Shown in pieces: positions 33,081-41,352 of a DNA stretch of 64,000 nt. Under the pieces are notes generated by a model, which saw nothing but the letters and a program-made list of their open reading frames with translations, did not search any database and had not been told where the DNA came from. A program made the position numbers and the translations under genes. The stretch's first letter is position 1. The number at the start of each line of letters is the position of its first letter. Source of the DNA: Streptomyces canus (GTDB taxonomy: Bacteria > Actinomycetota > Actinomycetes > Streptomycetales > Streptomycetaceae); contig NZ_JAUSYQ010000002.1 in assembly GCF_030816965.1 (NCBI RefSeq), positions 4,435,001 through 4,499,000 of the forward strand, written 5' to 3'.

Positions 33081-34007
33081 ATGTCACTTCCGGCCGCGTT
33101 CCACGACATCGCCAAGCGCGTGAACAACTGGGGTCGTTGGGGCGCCGACGACGAGATCGGTACCCTGAACCTGATCACCGACGAGGTCGTCCGCGAGGCC
33201 GCCGCGACCGTCCGCACGGGTTGTCGCATCCCCCTCGCCCTGCCGCTCAGGCAGGACGGCGTGCAGACCGGGATGATGCCGGGCCGGGTCAACCCCCTGC
33301 ATGTGATGGTGCAGATCAACCAGGAGATCTTCGGCCCGGGGACGGTCGCGTGCAGCGACGACGCGGTGACCATGGGCCTGCAGGCCGCCACCCACTGGGA
33401 CGCACTCACCCACGTCTCGCACTCCGGCATGCTCTACAACGGACGCCCGGCCGGCACCATCACCCCGCACGGCGGCGCCGAGTTCAGCGGGATCGACAAG
33501 GCGCGGCACGTCGTCTCGCGCGGGGTGCTGCTCGACGTGGCCCGCGCGCGGGGTGTGGACCGGCTCGACGGCGGCCACGCCGTGACCCCCGAGGACCTGG
33601 AGGCCGCCGAGGAACTCGCGGGCACGCGCGTGCGTGCCGGCGACATCGTGCTCGTACGGACCGGACAGATCCAGGTGTATCTCGCCGGGGACAAGGAGGC
33701 GTACGCCTATCCGTCGCCGGGCCTGTCGGTCCGCACCCCGGAGTGGTTCCACGCGCGCGATGTCGCGGCGGTCGCCAACGACACGCTCACGTTCGAGATC
33801 TTCCCGCCCGAGATCGAGGATCTGTGGCTGCCGGTGCATGCCCTGGACCTGGTGGAGATGGGGATGCTGCAGGGCCAGAACTGGAACCTGGAGGAATTGT
33901 CCACAGCCTGTGGACAACTTGGCCGGTACGCGTTCCTGCTGTCGGCGATGCCCGAGCCGTTCGCCGGCGGCACCGGAACGCCCGTGGCCCCGGTGGCCGT
34001 TCTGTGA
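33081..34007 (+). CDS. Cyclase-family (KynB-like) metal-dependent hydrolase
   Basis: A 308-residue member of the cyclase/KynB fold, whose members are metal-dependent amidohydrolases, lactonases or dehydratases. The metal-binding segment is AATHWDALTHVSHSG, a variant of the HxGTHxDxPxH motif that keeps the first His, Asp and second His. Other family features are RGVLLDVARARGV and RAGDIVLVRTGQ. GGGGAGGG precedes the ATG. It is divergent from the SDR operon and shares its operator, pointing to lactone or enol hydrolysis in the same route; this is inference. A hairpin terminator follows. Confidence 0.83.
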   Translation: MSLPAAFHDIAKRVNNWGRWGADDEIGTLNLITDEVVREAAATVRTGCRIPLALPLRQDGVQTGMMPGRVNPLHVMVQINQEIFGPGTVACSDDAVTMGLQAATHWDALTHVSHSGMLYNGRPAGTITPHGGAEFSGIDKARHVVSRGVLLDVARARGVDRLDGGHAVTPEDLEAAEELAGTRVRAGDIVLVRTGQIQVYLAGDKEAYAYPSPGLSVRTPEWFHARDVAAVANDTLTFEIFPPEIEDLWLPVHALDLVEMGMLQGQNWNLEELSTACGQLGRYAFLLSAMPEPFAGGTGTPVAPVAVL

Positions 34008-34018
34008 GGAGGTCGGCC

Positions 34019-34061
34019 GGCGGCGCGCAGATCCGCCCCGAGCACGGTCTCGCGCGCCGCC
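34019..34061. terminator. Hairpin terminator after the cyclase gene
   Basis: A perfect 10-bp stem, GGCGGCGCGC (34019-34028) with GCGCGCCGCC (34052-34061), begins 11 bp after the stop. A second smaller hairpin (GGGCTTC/GAAGCCC, 34122-34142) lies further on. The remaining sequence to 34324 shows no gene. Confidence 0.65.
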
Positions 34062-34324
34062 GTCATCGACTTCCTTCCGCCCTGAGGAAATCGACACCGC
34101 GTCACGATCCGCACTCGTCGGGGGCTTCCGTCACCGAAGCCCTCGGCGTCCCCTCGCGGCGAATCGCTGACCACCAGCGTCATCATTCGAACACGCTGCG
34201 TCAACACCGGTACGGGGATTTATTACTTACGACCTATTTGCCACGACCGCGCACGGATGCACGTCCCGGCGCACCGACCCGCCCCGAGCAAAGGGTGACG
34301 GCGCTCTCTGCGACCGTGCGCCGG

Positions 34325-34801
34325 TCACACCGCCTCGAACGCGAACCCCTCGTAGGGCGAGGCCTCGATGTCGTAGGCGTCCGCGCTCCTTCGCGGCTGC
34401 TCGCAGCGGTCGAGTTCGCACCAGATGCTCTTGCCTGCACCTTCGGGGCTCCAGCCCCAGCGGTCCGCGAGGCCGTCGACGAGGGCGAGGCCGCGGCCGC
34501 CGGTCGCCTCACCGTCGACGCAGCGCGGCACCGGGGCCCGGCCGCTGCGGTCGGCGACCTCAAGGCGGACGGTGGTCGACTCCACCTCGGCATCCGGCAG
34601 GGACAGCCGCAGAACGGCCGGTCGGCCGGTGTGCACCACGGCATTGGTGACGAGCTCCGACACGAGGAGGATCAGGATCTCGGCAAGCGGTTCGTCGACC
34701 TCTATCCCGCATACGGCGAGCCGCGAACGGGCCCACCGCCGGGCTCGCCCCACCTCTGCGGGGTCGGGCCGGATCTCCAGCTGCACTTGAAGCACCTGCA
34801 C
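34325..34801 (-). CDS. RsbW-like anti-sigma factor / HATPase_c protein
   Basis: A 158-residue GHKL ATPase-domain protein of the RsbW/SpoIIAB type, abundant in Streptomyces. N-box: LLVSELVTNAVVHTG; G1/G2 boxes: VADRSG and GGRGLALVDGLADRWG. Typical members bind sigma factors and phosphorylate STAS antagonists, and one STAS protein is encoded 5.3 kb away (40075-40455). GTG start at 34801 (MQVLQVQLEI). The last ~25 residues (ADAYDIEASPYEGFAFEAV) extend beyond the ATPase core. The cognate sigma factor is not identifiable. Confidence 0.85.
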   Translation of the reverse strand: MQVLQVQLEIRPDPAEVGRARRWARSRLAVCGIEVDEPLAEILILLVSELVTNAVVHTGRPAVLRLSLPDAEVESTTVRLEVADRSGRAPVPRCVDGEATGGRGLALVDGLADRWGWSPEGAGKSIWCELDRCEQPRRSADAYDIEASPYEGFAFEAV

Positions 34802-35295
34802 CGCTCACACCATCCGAACCGGCGGGCACATGGCCTCGCGCCTCACGAGGGCCACGATCGTAGCCATTTTTTGCATGACCAGAACAATGACCAAAGCCGG
34901 GGTCACAGAACGTGAATCCCTTACAGGGCAGCATGGTTGACGTACAGTCACGCCAACAAGCGCTTCGGGCATATTCCAGCGCGAAGGATTACCCGTGCGG
35001 GATACTGTGCGACGCCCGCCACGGGAAGTCGAACAGGCGGTAGCCGCAGGGCCTCCCGCCTCGGGAGCAGCGGCGCGCATCGCCGGGCCCGGGGCCGCCT
35101 CTTCGGCAACACCGGCATGGCTCATGCTCGGAACCACTCGCATCTCACACAAGGTACCGGAGCGGGGCGCCGACTCCAGGACGTGACGAGTCACACATAG
35201 GACACAACCCGATACCAACGCTCCGTGATTCCGGTATGCCACAATCCGCGACATCCGCTCCGGACCCGCCGGGAAACGGGCCGGTCCCGGGCGCC
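34802..35295. other. Intergenic region, no convincing gene except a possible small ORF
   Basis: 494 bp, lower in G+C than its surroundings, with a TTGACG at about 34935 that may be a -35 element. Only one small plus-strand frame (34995-35186) has a ribosome-binding-like AAGGAT. No hairpin terminator is obvious. Confidence 0.5.
34995..35186 (+). CDS. Possible small protein, 63 residues
   Basis: Open frame from GTG at 34995 (MRDTVRRPPREVEQAV, ending KVPERGADSRT). AAGGAT lies about nine bases upstream. Third-position GC is only moderate, so coding status is doubtful. No domain or membrane segment is recognised. Confidence 0.25.
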   Translation: MRDTVRRPPREVEQAVAAGPPASGAAARIAGPGAASSATPAWLMLGTTRISHKVPERGADSRT

Positions 35296-36636
35296 TCAGG
35301 CCAACAGATCGACGGCGAGCAACTCCTCACTCTCCGCACCGCCGCCGGCCCTCCGGGCCCGCACCCAGGCCCGCTTCAGATGCAGCTGCACCTCGCACTC
35401 CCAGGTGAAGCCCATGCCTCCGTGCACCTGGAGACAGTCCCGGGCACCCCGCTCGGCGGCCTCGTCGGCCAGCAGCCGGGCCGCGGCGACGTCCACCGGG
35501 TCGGCGGTCACGGCGGCCGCGTACACCGCGGCCCGGGCCGTTTCCGCCCGCACCAGCATCTGCGCACACAGGTGCTTGACCGCCTGGAAGGCCCCGATCG
35601 GCTGCCCGAACTGCTCCCGCGTCCCGGCGTGTTGCACGGCGAGCTCACACACGCGCGTGGCGGTACCGAGCTGCTCGGCGGCGGTCAGGAGTACGGCGAC
35701 GGGGTCGGCGCAGCGGGGGGATCGGGACACGGGGAGAACTGACGGTGCGGGGTCGCGCGCGGGGGCGGTGGCGGAGGACCGGCCGGCAGCCTCGCCGGAA
35801 GACACGCCAGACACAGCCGCGGAAGACGAACCGGCGCCCTCGACGAGAGACGAGCCCGGCACAGCCGCCGAACGCGAACCGGAACCGGCGACGAAAGCCG
35901 AGCCGGACGCGCCAGCCGACGACGAACCACCGACAGCCGCGGAAGACGAACCGGCGCCCTCGACGGAAGACGAGCCCGGCGCGGCCACGCAAGACGCACC
36001 GGCAGCGGCGAGGGAAGGCGAACCGGGCGCGGCAGCCGACGGCGACCCGGGCATCGGCGACGGGCCCGTCGCCGGGAGCCGCACGGAGGAGCCCTGTCCC
36101 ACCCCCGTCCCCGGAAACGGCACCGAGGATTCCTGCCCCGCCCCCGTCGCCGGTTCGCACGCGGGCTCGGCCCGACCCGGCCCGCACCCCGCTCCGGGAA
36201 TCCGGTGCAGCGGTGTCAACGGGTCCACGGACCGCAGCGGTACGGCCGCCGTGGCGTCCCCGCGTAGGACGTCCGCCTCGGACAGCCACTCGACCAACCC
36301 GCGGCTGTCGACGTCCGTCACCACCGCCTCGCCGGAGGCCGCCCCCGGTACCGTGCCCGCCGCGAGGTGGGTGGCCACCAGCGGCCCCGGCAGCAGGGCC
36401 CGCCCGGCCTCCTCGAAGACCAACACGGCTTCCGGCAACCCCAGCCCGACCCCGCCGTCCGCCTCCGGCATCCGCAGCGCGAAGAACCCGGCCGCACCCA
36501 ACTCCCGCCACAGCGCCCGGTCCAGACGGGGTTCCTCCGCGGCGGCCCGCAGCGCAGCCCCGTCGAAGCGCCGCGCGAGCAGCTCCCGCATCCCGGCGCG
36601 TAACGCCTTCTGCTCCTCGGTCAGTTGAAAGCGCAC
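35296..36636 (-). CDS. Acyl-CoA dehydrogenase (FadE-like) carrying twelve octapeptide repeats
   Basis: A 446-residue acyl-CoA dehydrogenase-fold protein, second gene of the pair with 36638-37771. N-terminal domain 1-100 (QLTEEQKALRAGMRELLARR), C-terminal domain from about 311 (REQFGQPIGAFQAVKHL and VHGGMGFTWECEVQ). Between them residues ~148-309 are low complexity; 197-292 are twelve perfect-length 8-residue units of the type GSSSxxxx. The FAD-contacting GGSDQIQ motif is absent, as in the smaller subunit of heteromeric enzymes. GTG at 36636 follows AAGGGG and lies one base after the upstream stop. The frame is maintained across the repeat, so the insertion is probably expressed. Confidence 0.85.
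   Translation of the reverse strand: MRFQLTEEQKALRAGMRELLARRFDGAALRAAAEEPRLDRALWRELGAAGFFALRMPEADGGVGLGLPEAVLVFEEAGRALLPGPLVATHLAAGTVPGAASGEAVVTDVDSRGLVEWLSEADVLRGDATAAVPLRSVDPLTPLHRIPGAGCGPGRAEPACEPATGAGQESSVPFPGTGVGQGSSVRLPATGPSPMPGSPSAAAPGSPSLAAAGASCVAAPGSSSVEGAGSSSAAVGGSSSAGASGSAFVAGSGSRSAAVPGSSLVEGAGSSSAAVSGVSSGEAAGRSSATAPARDPAPSVLPVSRSPRCADPVAVLLTAAEQLGTATRVCELAVQHAGTREQFGQPIGAFQAVKHLCAQMLVRAETARAAVYAAAVTADPVDVAAARLLADEAAERGARDCLQVHGGMGFTWECEVQLHLKRAWVRARRAGGGAESEELLAVDLLA
35761..36048. repeat. Tandem array of 24-bp units inside an acyl-CoA dehydrogenase gene
   Basis: Twelve contiguous 24-bp units (288 bp). Read leftward they encode octapeptides such as GSSSVEGA, GSSSAAVG, GSSLVEGA and GSRSAAVP. 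Units diverge, but the pair at about 35815-35845 and 35935-35965 is nearly identical, suggesting recent slippage. The opposite strand reads as acidic DEP-rich octamers, an expected by-product. Confidence 0.9.
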
Positions 36637-36637
36637 G

Positions 36638-37771
36638 TCAACGCCCCTTCGGCAGCCCGAGAATCCGCTCGGCCACGATGTTCCGCTGAATCTGCGAGGT
36701 CCCGGCCGCGATCGTGTACGACAGCGAGGACAACCGGTCGAGCACCCAAGGCCGTTCGAGATCCAGGCTGTCCGGCCCCAGTACGTCCGCAGCGGCGTCG
36801 TACAACTCCTGGCGGGCGTGCGAATAGCGGAGTTTGAACACCGACCCCCCCACCCCCGGCACCCCGCCACTCGCCTCGGCCTCGCTCACGTTCCACTGCG
36901 TCAGCCGCCACAACGCACGGAACTCGGCGTTCAGCCGCCCCAGCCGCCGCCTCAGCACGGGATCGTCCCAGCGCCCGTTCTCCCGTGCCGTACGGGCGAG
37001 TTCGCCCAGCACCCGCCGACAGGCGACGACCTCGCCCACGAAGGCCGTACCGCGCTCGAAGGACAGCGTCACCATGGTCACGCGCCAGCCGTCGTTCTCC
37101 TCGCCCACCCGGTTCGCCACCGGCACTCGCACCTCGTCGAGGAACACCTCGGCGAACTCGGCGGACCCGGCGAGCGTGCGCAAGGGGCGCACCACGACAC
37201 CGGGCGAGGACATGGGCATCGCGAGCCAGGTGATGCCCCGGTGCTTCGCAGCCGCCGGATCCGTCCGCACCAGCAGCTCGCACCAGTCGGCCACTTCGGC
37301 GTGCGAGGTCCAGATCTTCGACCCGCTCACCACATAGTCGTCGCCGTCCCTACGCGCGCGCGTGCGCAGCGCCGCGAGGTCGCTCCCGGCGTCCGGTTCG
37401 CTGAACCCCTGGCACCAGACCTCCTCGCCCCGCAGGATCGGCGGCAGCCAGCGTTCCCGCTGCTCGGCGGTGCCCTCGGCGGCGATCGTCGGTCCCGCGT
37501 GGAGCAGTCCGACGAATCCGGCGCCCACATAGGGCGCGCCCGCGGCCTCCGTCTCCTCCAGGAAGATCAGCCGCGTGGTGGGCGACGCGTCCCAGTGCAC
37601 GTGCGCGTACCCGGCGTCGTACAGCATGCGCTGCCAGCCGAGGTCGTAGGCCCTGCGCCCGGGCCAGTCCTCCGGGGAGGGCTTCGGCGGCAGCGTGGGG
37701 AGCGCCTTGGCGAGCCACTCCCGCAGCCGCGCCCGGAACTCCTCCTCTTCCGGCGTGTACGCGAGATCCAT
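36638..37771 (-). CDS. Acyl-CoA dehydrogenase (FadE-like, flavin-binding subunit type)
   Basis: A 377-residue acyl-CoA dehydrogenase with WCQGFSEPDAGSDLAALR, VVSGSKIWTSHAEVADWCELL and C-terminal AAGTSQIQRNIVAERILGLP. It is a paralogue of 30868-32019. The ATG at 37771 follows GGAG, and the start lies 15 bp from operator 37787-37801. Its stop is one base from the start of the octapeptide-bearing dehydrogenase, so the two are co-translated and probably assemble as an alpha2-beta2 enzyme like FadE28-FadE29. The divergent acyl-CoA ligase may provide the substrate. Confidence 0.92.
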   Translation of the reverse strand: MDLAYTPEEEEFRARLREWLAKALPTLPPKPSPEDWPGRRAYDLGWQRMLYDAGYAHVHWDASPTTRLIFLEETEAAGAPYVGAGFVGLLHAGPTIAAEGTAEQRERWLPPILRGEEVWCQGFSEPDAGSDLAALRTRARRDGDDYVVSGSKIWTSHAEVADWCELLVRTDPAAAKHRGITWLAMPMSSPGVVVRPLRTLAGSAEFAEVFLDEVRVPVANRVGEENDGWRVTMVTLSFERGTAFVGEVVACRRVLGELARTARENGRWDDPVLRRRLGRLNAEFRALWRLTQWNVSEAEASGGVPGVGGSVFKLRYSHARQELYDAAADVLGPDSLDLERPWVLDRLSSLSYTIAAGTSQIQRNIVAERILGLPKGR

Positions 37772-37786
37772 GACGGCACTCCATAT

Positions 37787-37801
37787 CTGATAACCCGTCA
37801 G
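37787..37801. promoter_or_regulatory. CTGAC-N5-GTCAG operator (one mismatch) before the paired dehydrogenases
   Basis: CTGAT-AACCC-GTCAG, with TATCTGATAACC giving AT-rich sequence that may include the -10 of the leftward unit. It lies 15 bp before the ATG at 37771. Confidence 0.72.
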
Positions 37802-37877
37802 ATACCGCTCGCACCGGAAGGCTAAGTCCCGCACCCCTGGACCGACAAGGCGTCCCGCCCTACGCTCTGCCCACGCT

Positions 37878-37892
37878 CTGACTACCCGTCAG
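37878..37892. promoter_or_regulatory. Exact CTGAC-N5-GTCAG operator before the acyl-CoA ligase gene
   Basis: CTGAC-TACCC-GTCAG has the same 15 bases as the copy at 1330-1344. It lies 18 bp before the GTG of the rightward acyl-CoA ligase and 91 bp from the other operator in this divergent gap, so each direction has its own site. Confidence 0.82.
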
Positions 37893-37910
37893 CTCTACAA
37901 GGGGGCCGCC

Positions 37911-39419
37911 GTGACCGACATCGCCCACGCGCTCAGCGCGTCCCGCACCCTCTGGGAGCTGGTCGCCCGCCGCGCCGACCTGACCCCCGACCGCCGGGTC
38001 CTTCTCCAGGATGACCGCGCGCTCACCTTCGGCGAGCTACGCGCGCGTGCCGAGCGGGTGGCGGCCGGCCTGTACGACATGGGCGTACGCCCCGGCACGG
38101 TCGTCGCCTGGCAGCTGCCCACCCGTATCGAGACGGCCCTGCTCTCCTTCGCGCTCGCCCGTCTGGGCGCCGTGCAGTCGCCCGTCATCCCCTTCTACCG
38201 GGACCGCGAAGTCGCCTTCGCCCTGAGGGAGTCGAAGGCGGAGTTCTTCGCGGTACCGGGCCTCTGGCGCGGCTTCGACCACACGGAGATGGCCCGGCGG
38301 CTCGGCGCGAAGGGCGTCTTCGAGGCGTACGACGACCTCCCTGACGGCGATCCGGCCGTCCTCCCCGCCCCGCCCGCCGACGGCACCTCCGTCCGGTGGA
38401 TCTACTGGACCTCGGGAACCACCTCCGACCCCAAGGGCGTTCTCCACACGGACCGTTCGCTGATCGCGGGCGGCTCCTGCCTCGCGCACGCGCTGCGCCT
38501 CACGGCGGACGACGTGGGGTCGATGGCCTTCCCGTACGCGCACATCGCGGGCCCGGACTACACCGTCATGCTGCTGCTGTACGGCTTCCCGGCGGTGATG
38601 TTCGAGCAGTTCGCCCTGCCGGAGGCGCTGGAGGGATACCGCCGCCACGGGGTGACGGTGGCGGGCGGTTCGACGGCGTTCTACTCGATGTTCCTCACCG
38701 AGCAGCGCAAGCGGCCGGGCGAGAAGATCATCCCCTCCCTGCGGCTGCTCGCGGGCGGCGGGGCACCCAAGCCGCCGGAGGTCTATCACGCCGTCGTACG
38801 GGAGCTGGGGGTGCAGTTGACACACGGGTACGGCATGACCGAGGTGCCGATGATCACCATGGGCGATCCGGACGACACGGTGGAGAACCTGGCGACGACC
38901 GAGGGACGGCCGCCGCAGGGGATGTCCGTGCGGATCGTGGACGGGGAGGTGCGGCTGAAGGGGGAGGCGGTGTGTCAGGGCTATCTCGACCCGTCCCAGA
39001 CGGCGGAGGCCTTCGACGAGGAGGGCTACCTGCGCACAGGTGATCTCGGACGTCTCACGGCCACCGGCCACCTGGTGCTGACCGGACGGCTCAAGGACGT
39101 GATCATCCGCAAGGGCGAGAACATCTCGGCGAAGGAGATCGAGGACCTGCTGGCCGCGCATCCGGCCGTCGGGGACGTGGCGGTGATCGGGCTGCCGGAC
39201 GCCGAGCGCGGGGAACGCGTGTGTGCCGTGGTGGAACAGCCCGAGGGGGCCGGGAGGTTGACCCTGGACGCCGTGACCGCGTATCTGCGCGCGGAAGGGC
39301 TGTCGACCCACAAGCTGCCGGAGCAGGTGGAGGTGGTGGACGCCCTCCCGCGCAACGAGACCCTGCGGAAGGTCCTGAAATACAAGCTCAGGGAGCGCTA
39401 TTCGGGCACGGTGAAGTAG
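37911..39419 (+). CDS. AMP-forming acyl-CoA ligase (FadD / cyclohexanecarboxylate-CoA ligase-like)
   Basis: A 502-residue adenylate-forming ligase. The phosphate loop reads IYWTSGTTSDPKG, the adenine-binding part GGGAPKPPEVY and HGYGMTEVPM, then YLRTGDLGRL and GRLKDVIIRKGENISAKEIED. The catalytic-lysine region is LPRNETLRKVLKYKLRE. GGGGG precedes the GTG at 37911. Relatives activate alicyclic or branched acids. Divergent from the paired acyl-CoA dehydrogenases, under an exact operator. Its 3' end overlaps the convergent EF-hand gene by 22 bp. Confidence 0.9.
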   Translation: MTDIAHALSASRTLWELVARRADLTPDRRVLLQDDRALTFGELRARAERVAAGLYDMGVRPGTVVAWQLPTRIETALLSFALARLGAVQSPVIPFYRDREVAFALRESKAEFFAVPGLWRGFDHTEMARRLGAKGVFEAYDDLPDGDPAVLPAPPADGTSVRWIYWTSGTTSDPKGVLHTDRSLIAGGSCLAHALRLTADDVGSMAFPYAHIAGPDYTVMLLLYGFPAVMFEQFALPEALEGYRRHGVTVAGGSTAFYSMFLTEQRKRPGEKIIPSLRLLAGGGAPKPPEVYHAVVRELGVQLTHGYGMTEVPMITMGDPDDTVENLATTEGRPPQGMSVRIVDGEVRLKGEAVCQGYLDPSQTAEAFDEEGYLRTGDLGRLTATGHLVLTGRLKDVIIRKGENISAKEIEDLLAAHPAVGDVAVIGLPDAERGERVCAVVEQPEGAGRLTLDAVTAYLRAEGLSTHKLPEQVEVVDALPRNETLRKVLKYKLRERYSGTVK

Positions 39420-39910
39420 CGGGCGAAGGCGGGCACGATCTCGTCCTCACCGACCTTGCCGTCGCCGTCGGTGTCCAGGGTGGCCGCGGCGGCCCGCGCG
39501 ATGTCCTCGCTCACACCGAGGATCCTCAGCACGCGCGCGGTGTCCTCGACGGTGGCGCGTCCGTCGCCGTCCTGGTCCGCGACGGCAAGCGCGGCGTGCA
39601 GGAAGGGCCGGGCGATCTCGGCGAAGCGTTCCGGGTTGTCGCGCAGCCGCTTGACCGCGCCGTTCACGAACTCGTCCCGGGTGATCCGCTGGTCTCCGTC
39701 CCGGTCCGCGATCCCGGCCATGCCCTGCCAGAACGCCTCCGCGCCGACGTACAGCGCCTGTCCCTTGTCGGAGCGTGCCGCGGTACCGAACTCCGTGAGC
39801 AGCGCCTTGGCCGCCACGTTGAAGTCCTCGCGGTCGATGTAGCCGTTGCCGTCCTGGTCGAAGGTGACGAACCGGCCGGCGATCCTGCGCTCGTACTCGC
39901 TGCTGACCAT
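39398..39910 (-). CDS. Calerythrin-like EF-hand calcium-binding protein
   Basis: A 170-residue protein with four EF-hand loops: DQDGNGYIDREDF (about 18-30), DRDGDQRITRDEF, DQDGDGRATVEDT and DTDGDGKVGEDEI. The second loop has Gln and the third has Thr at the last position, so affinities may differ. Length and layout resemble calerythrin and the Streptomyces Cab proteins, cytosolic calcium buffers or sensors. The last 22 bp overlap the convergent ligase gene. No regulatory site is recognised upstream; the 164-bp gap before the STAS gene holds nothing evident. Confidence 0.9.
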   Translation of the reverse strand: MVSSEYERRIAGRFVTFDQDGNGYIDREDFNVAAKALLTEFGTAARSDKGQALYVGAEAFWQGMAGIADRDGDQRITRDEFVNGAVKRLRDNPERFAEIARPFLHAALAVADQDGDGRATVEDTARVLRILGVSEDIARAAAATLDTDGDGKVGEDEIVPAFARYFTVPE

Positions 39911-40074
39911 GTCTCTTCGGGCCGCCTCACATCACATCGGGTGCGTCTCGCACGGAGCGTACGACGCGGGCGGCGCCCCGGGGGCCGGAAGGCGGCGCCT
40001 GTGCCAGGACCGGAGGGATTTCGGGACAACGGTGTGGCAGTCGGGGTGCCCCAGGTCACCACCGGTGTACGTGC

Positions 40075-40455
40075 TCAGGCCGACAGTGGTCCCGCCTCCT
40101 CGTCGGTCGCCGAGTCCAGGTCCGGGTGGACCTCGAACAGGCGGCGGACGCCGAGGGCGCCGAGGACGCGGTTGACGTGGGAGCCGTCGGCGGCGCCCTG
40201 GGCCGGCAGTATCAGGCGCAGATCACCCTGGCAGGAGCGGATCAGACGGCGGGAGGCGATGAGGACGCCGACACCGCTGGAGTCACAGAAGTACACATCC
40301 GAGAGGTCGAGGACGAGACTGTGGCGCCCCTCGGCCACCACGTCGTGGACGCGCTGGCGGAGCACCGGCGAGGTCACCAGGTCCAGCTCGCCCGAGACAC
40401 TGAGCACGGTCCAGTCGCCCTGCTCATTGCCGGTCACATTGAACGCCACCACCAT
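40075..40455 (-). CDS. STAS-domain anti-anti-sigma factor
   Basis: A 126-residue STAS protein of the RsbV/BldG type. The phosphorylation loop is VYFCDSSGVGVLIASRR; the second Ser is the likely target of an RsbW-type kinase. The core begins GDWTVLSVSGELDLVTSPVLRQRV. It presumably binds an anti-sigma factor when unphosphorylated and frees a sigma factor; the RsbW-like gene at 34325-34801 is the nearest candidate kinase, but pairing is not shown. ATG at 40455 with AAGGG upstream. Confidence 0.9.
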   Translation of the reverse strand: MVVAFNVTGNEQGDWTVLSVSGELDLVTSPVLRQRVHDVVAEGRHSLVLDLSDVYFCDSSGVGVLIASRRLIRSCQGDLRLILPAQGAADGSHVNRVLGALGVRRLFEVHPDLDSATDEEAGPLSA

Positions 40456-40770
40456 GCCCTTCGCTCGCCGGAAAGCAAACGGAAGCCTTTCCTACGCTTC
40501 CTTGCAGCGCGGCTGCCCAGCGGCCGTTCCCTGAAACAAAGACCGAGAAACGGAAATCGTTCGAAAGAGGCTTGTTTTAGTCGCCTTCGGTCCTGTTCGA
40601 TCAGGTCTGATCAGTGAGTGGGCGGGTAGGGGAAGGCCCACTACCACCTGCGGCCCCTCAGGGGGCGTGCATTGGAACAAAGGGGCGTGCGCTGCCGGAG
40701 GTGCCGACTACATTCGAGGAGACGGTGGGCGCAGGCTTGACCCGGACACTTCCAGGGGTGAGGGGGCCGC
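40456..40770. other. Divergent intergenic region
   Basis: 315 bp between the leftward STAS gene and the rightward sigma-factor gene. It contains a less G+C-rich stretch (about 40530-40610) and the near-palindrome GATCAGGTCTGATC (40599-40612). No gene is seen. Confidence 0.5.
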
Positions 40771-41352
40771 ATGGCGAAGAAGGACGCACCGCCCCGCTGG
40801 GACCGCAAGATGCAGCAGCGGCTCGCACGCGGTGAGGCGGCCGCCCTCGGCGAGCTCTATGACCGTTTCGCTTCACTCGTGCACGGCCTCGCCCATCGCG
40901 TGCTCGGAGACGAACGCGCGGCCGACGGCATCACACGGGAGGTCTTCGTCCACGTCTGGGAGCACCCCGAGGCCTACGACCCCAAGCAGGGCCCGCTGCG
41001 CTCCTGGGTCGCCGGGCTGACCCACCGCCTGGCCGTGCAGCGGCTGCGCGCCACCGAGACCGCCGCGCTCACCCAGGGCACCGACGGCTCCACCGAGGAA
41101 CTGGAGCGCAAGGTGCGCCACGCCTCGGTCGCCGCCCGCGCCGACTACATCGTCCAGTCCATGCCCACCCCGCTGCGGGCCGCCCTGGAGCTGGCCTACT
41201 TCCAGCGCCGTGACTACCGCCAGGCGGCCGCCGACCTCAGCATCACCGAGGACGAGGCCCGCCGCCGCCTCCGCCTGGGCCTGCAACTCCTGTCCACGGC
41301 CCACGACACGGGAGCGCCTGGAGCGCCGCCGGGATACGGAGGCGCGGCGTGA
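40771..41352 (+). CDS. ECF-type RNA polymerase sigma factor
   Basis: A 193-residue sigma-70 family protein with region 2 (LGELYDRFASLVHGLAHRVLGDERAADGI, then FVHVWEHPEAYDPKQGPLRSW) and region 4 (MPTPLRAALELAYFQRRDYRQAAADL and TEDEARRRLRLGLQLL). The region-4 helix-turn-helix uses DYRQAAADLSITEDEARRRL instead of the more usual AxxLGxxxGTVKSR form. The ATG follows GAGGGGG. The next gene overlaps its stop by 4 bp and encodes a zinc-anti-sigma fusion, a standard sigma/anti-sigma pair. Confidence 0.9.
   Translation: MAKKDAPPRWDRKMQQRLARGEAAALGELYDRFASLVHGLAHRVLGDERAADGITREVFVHVWEHPEAYDPKQGPLRSWVAGLTHRLAVQRLRATETAALTQGTDGSTEELERKVRHASVAARADYIVQSMPTPLRAALELAYFQRRDYRQAAADLSITEDEARRRLRLGLQLLSTAHDTGAPGAPPGYGGAA

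Noticed and set aside
34805..35254. 149-residue minus-strand protein upstream of the RsbW-like gene
   Set aside because: Poor codon bias, no start signal and no recognisable domain.
35225..36628. Acidic DEP-rich protein on the plus strand
   Set aside because: It is the antisense reading of the octapeptide-bearing acyl-CoA dehydrogenase; outside the repeat it has no domain and no ribosome-binding site.
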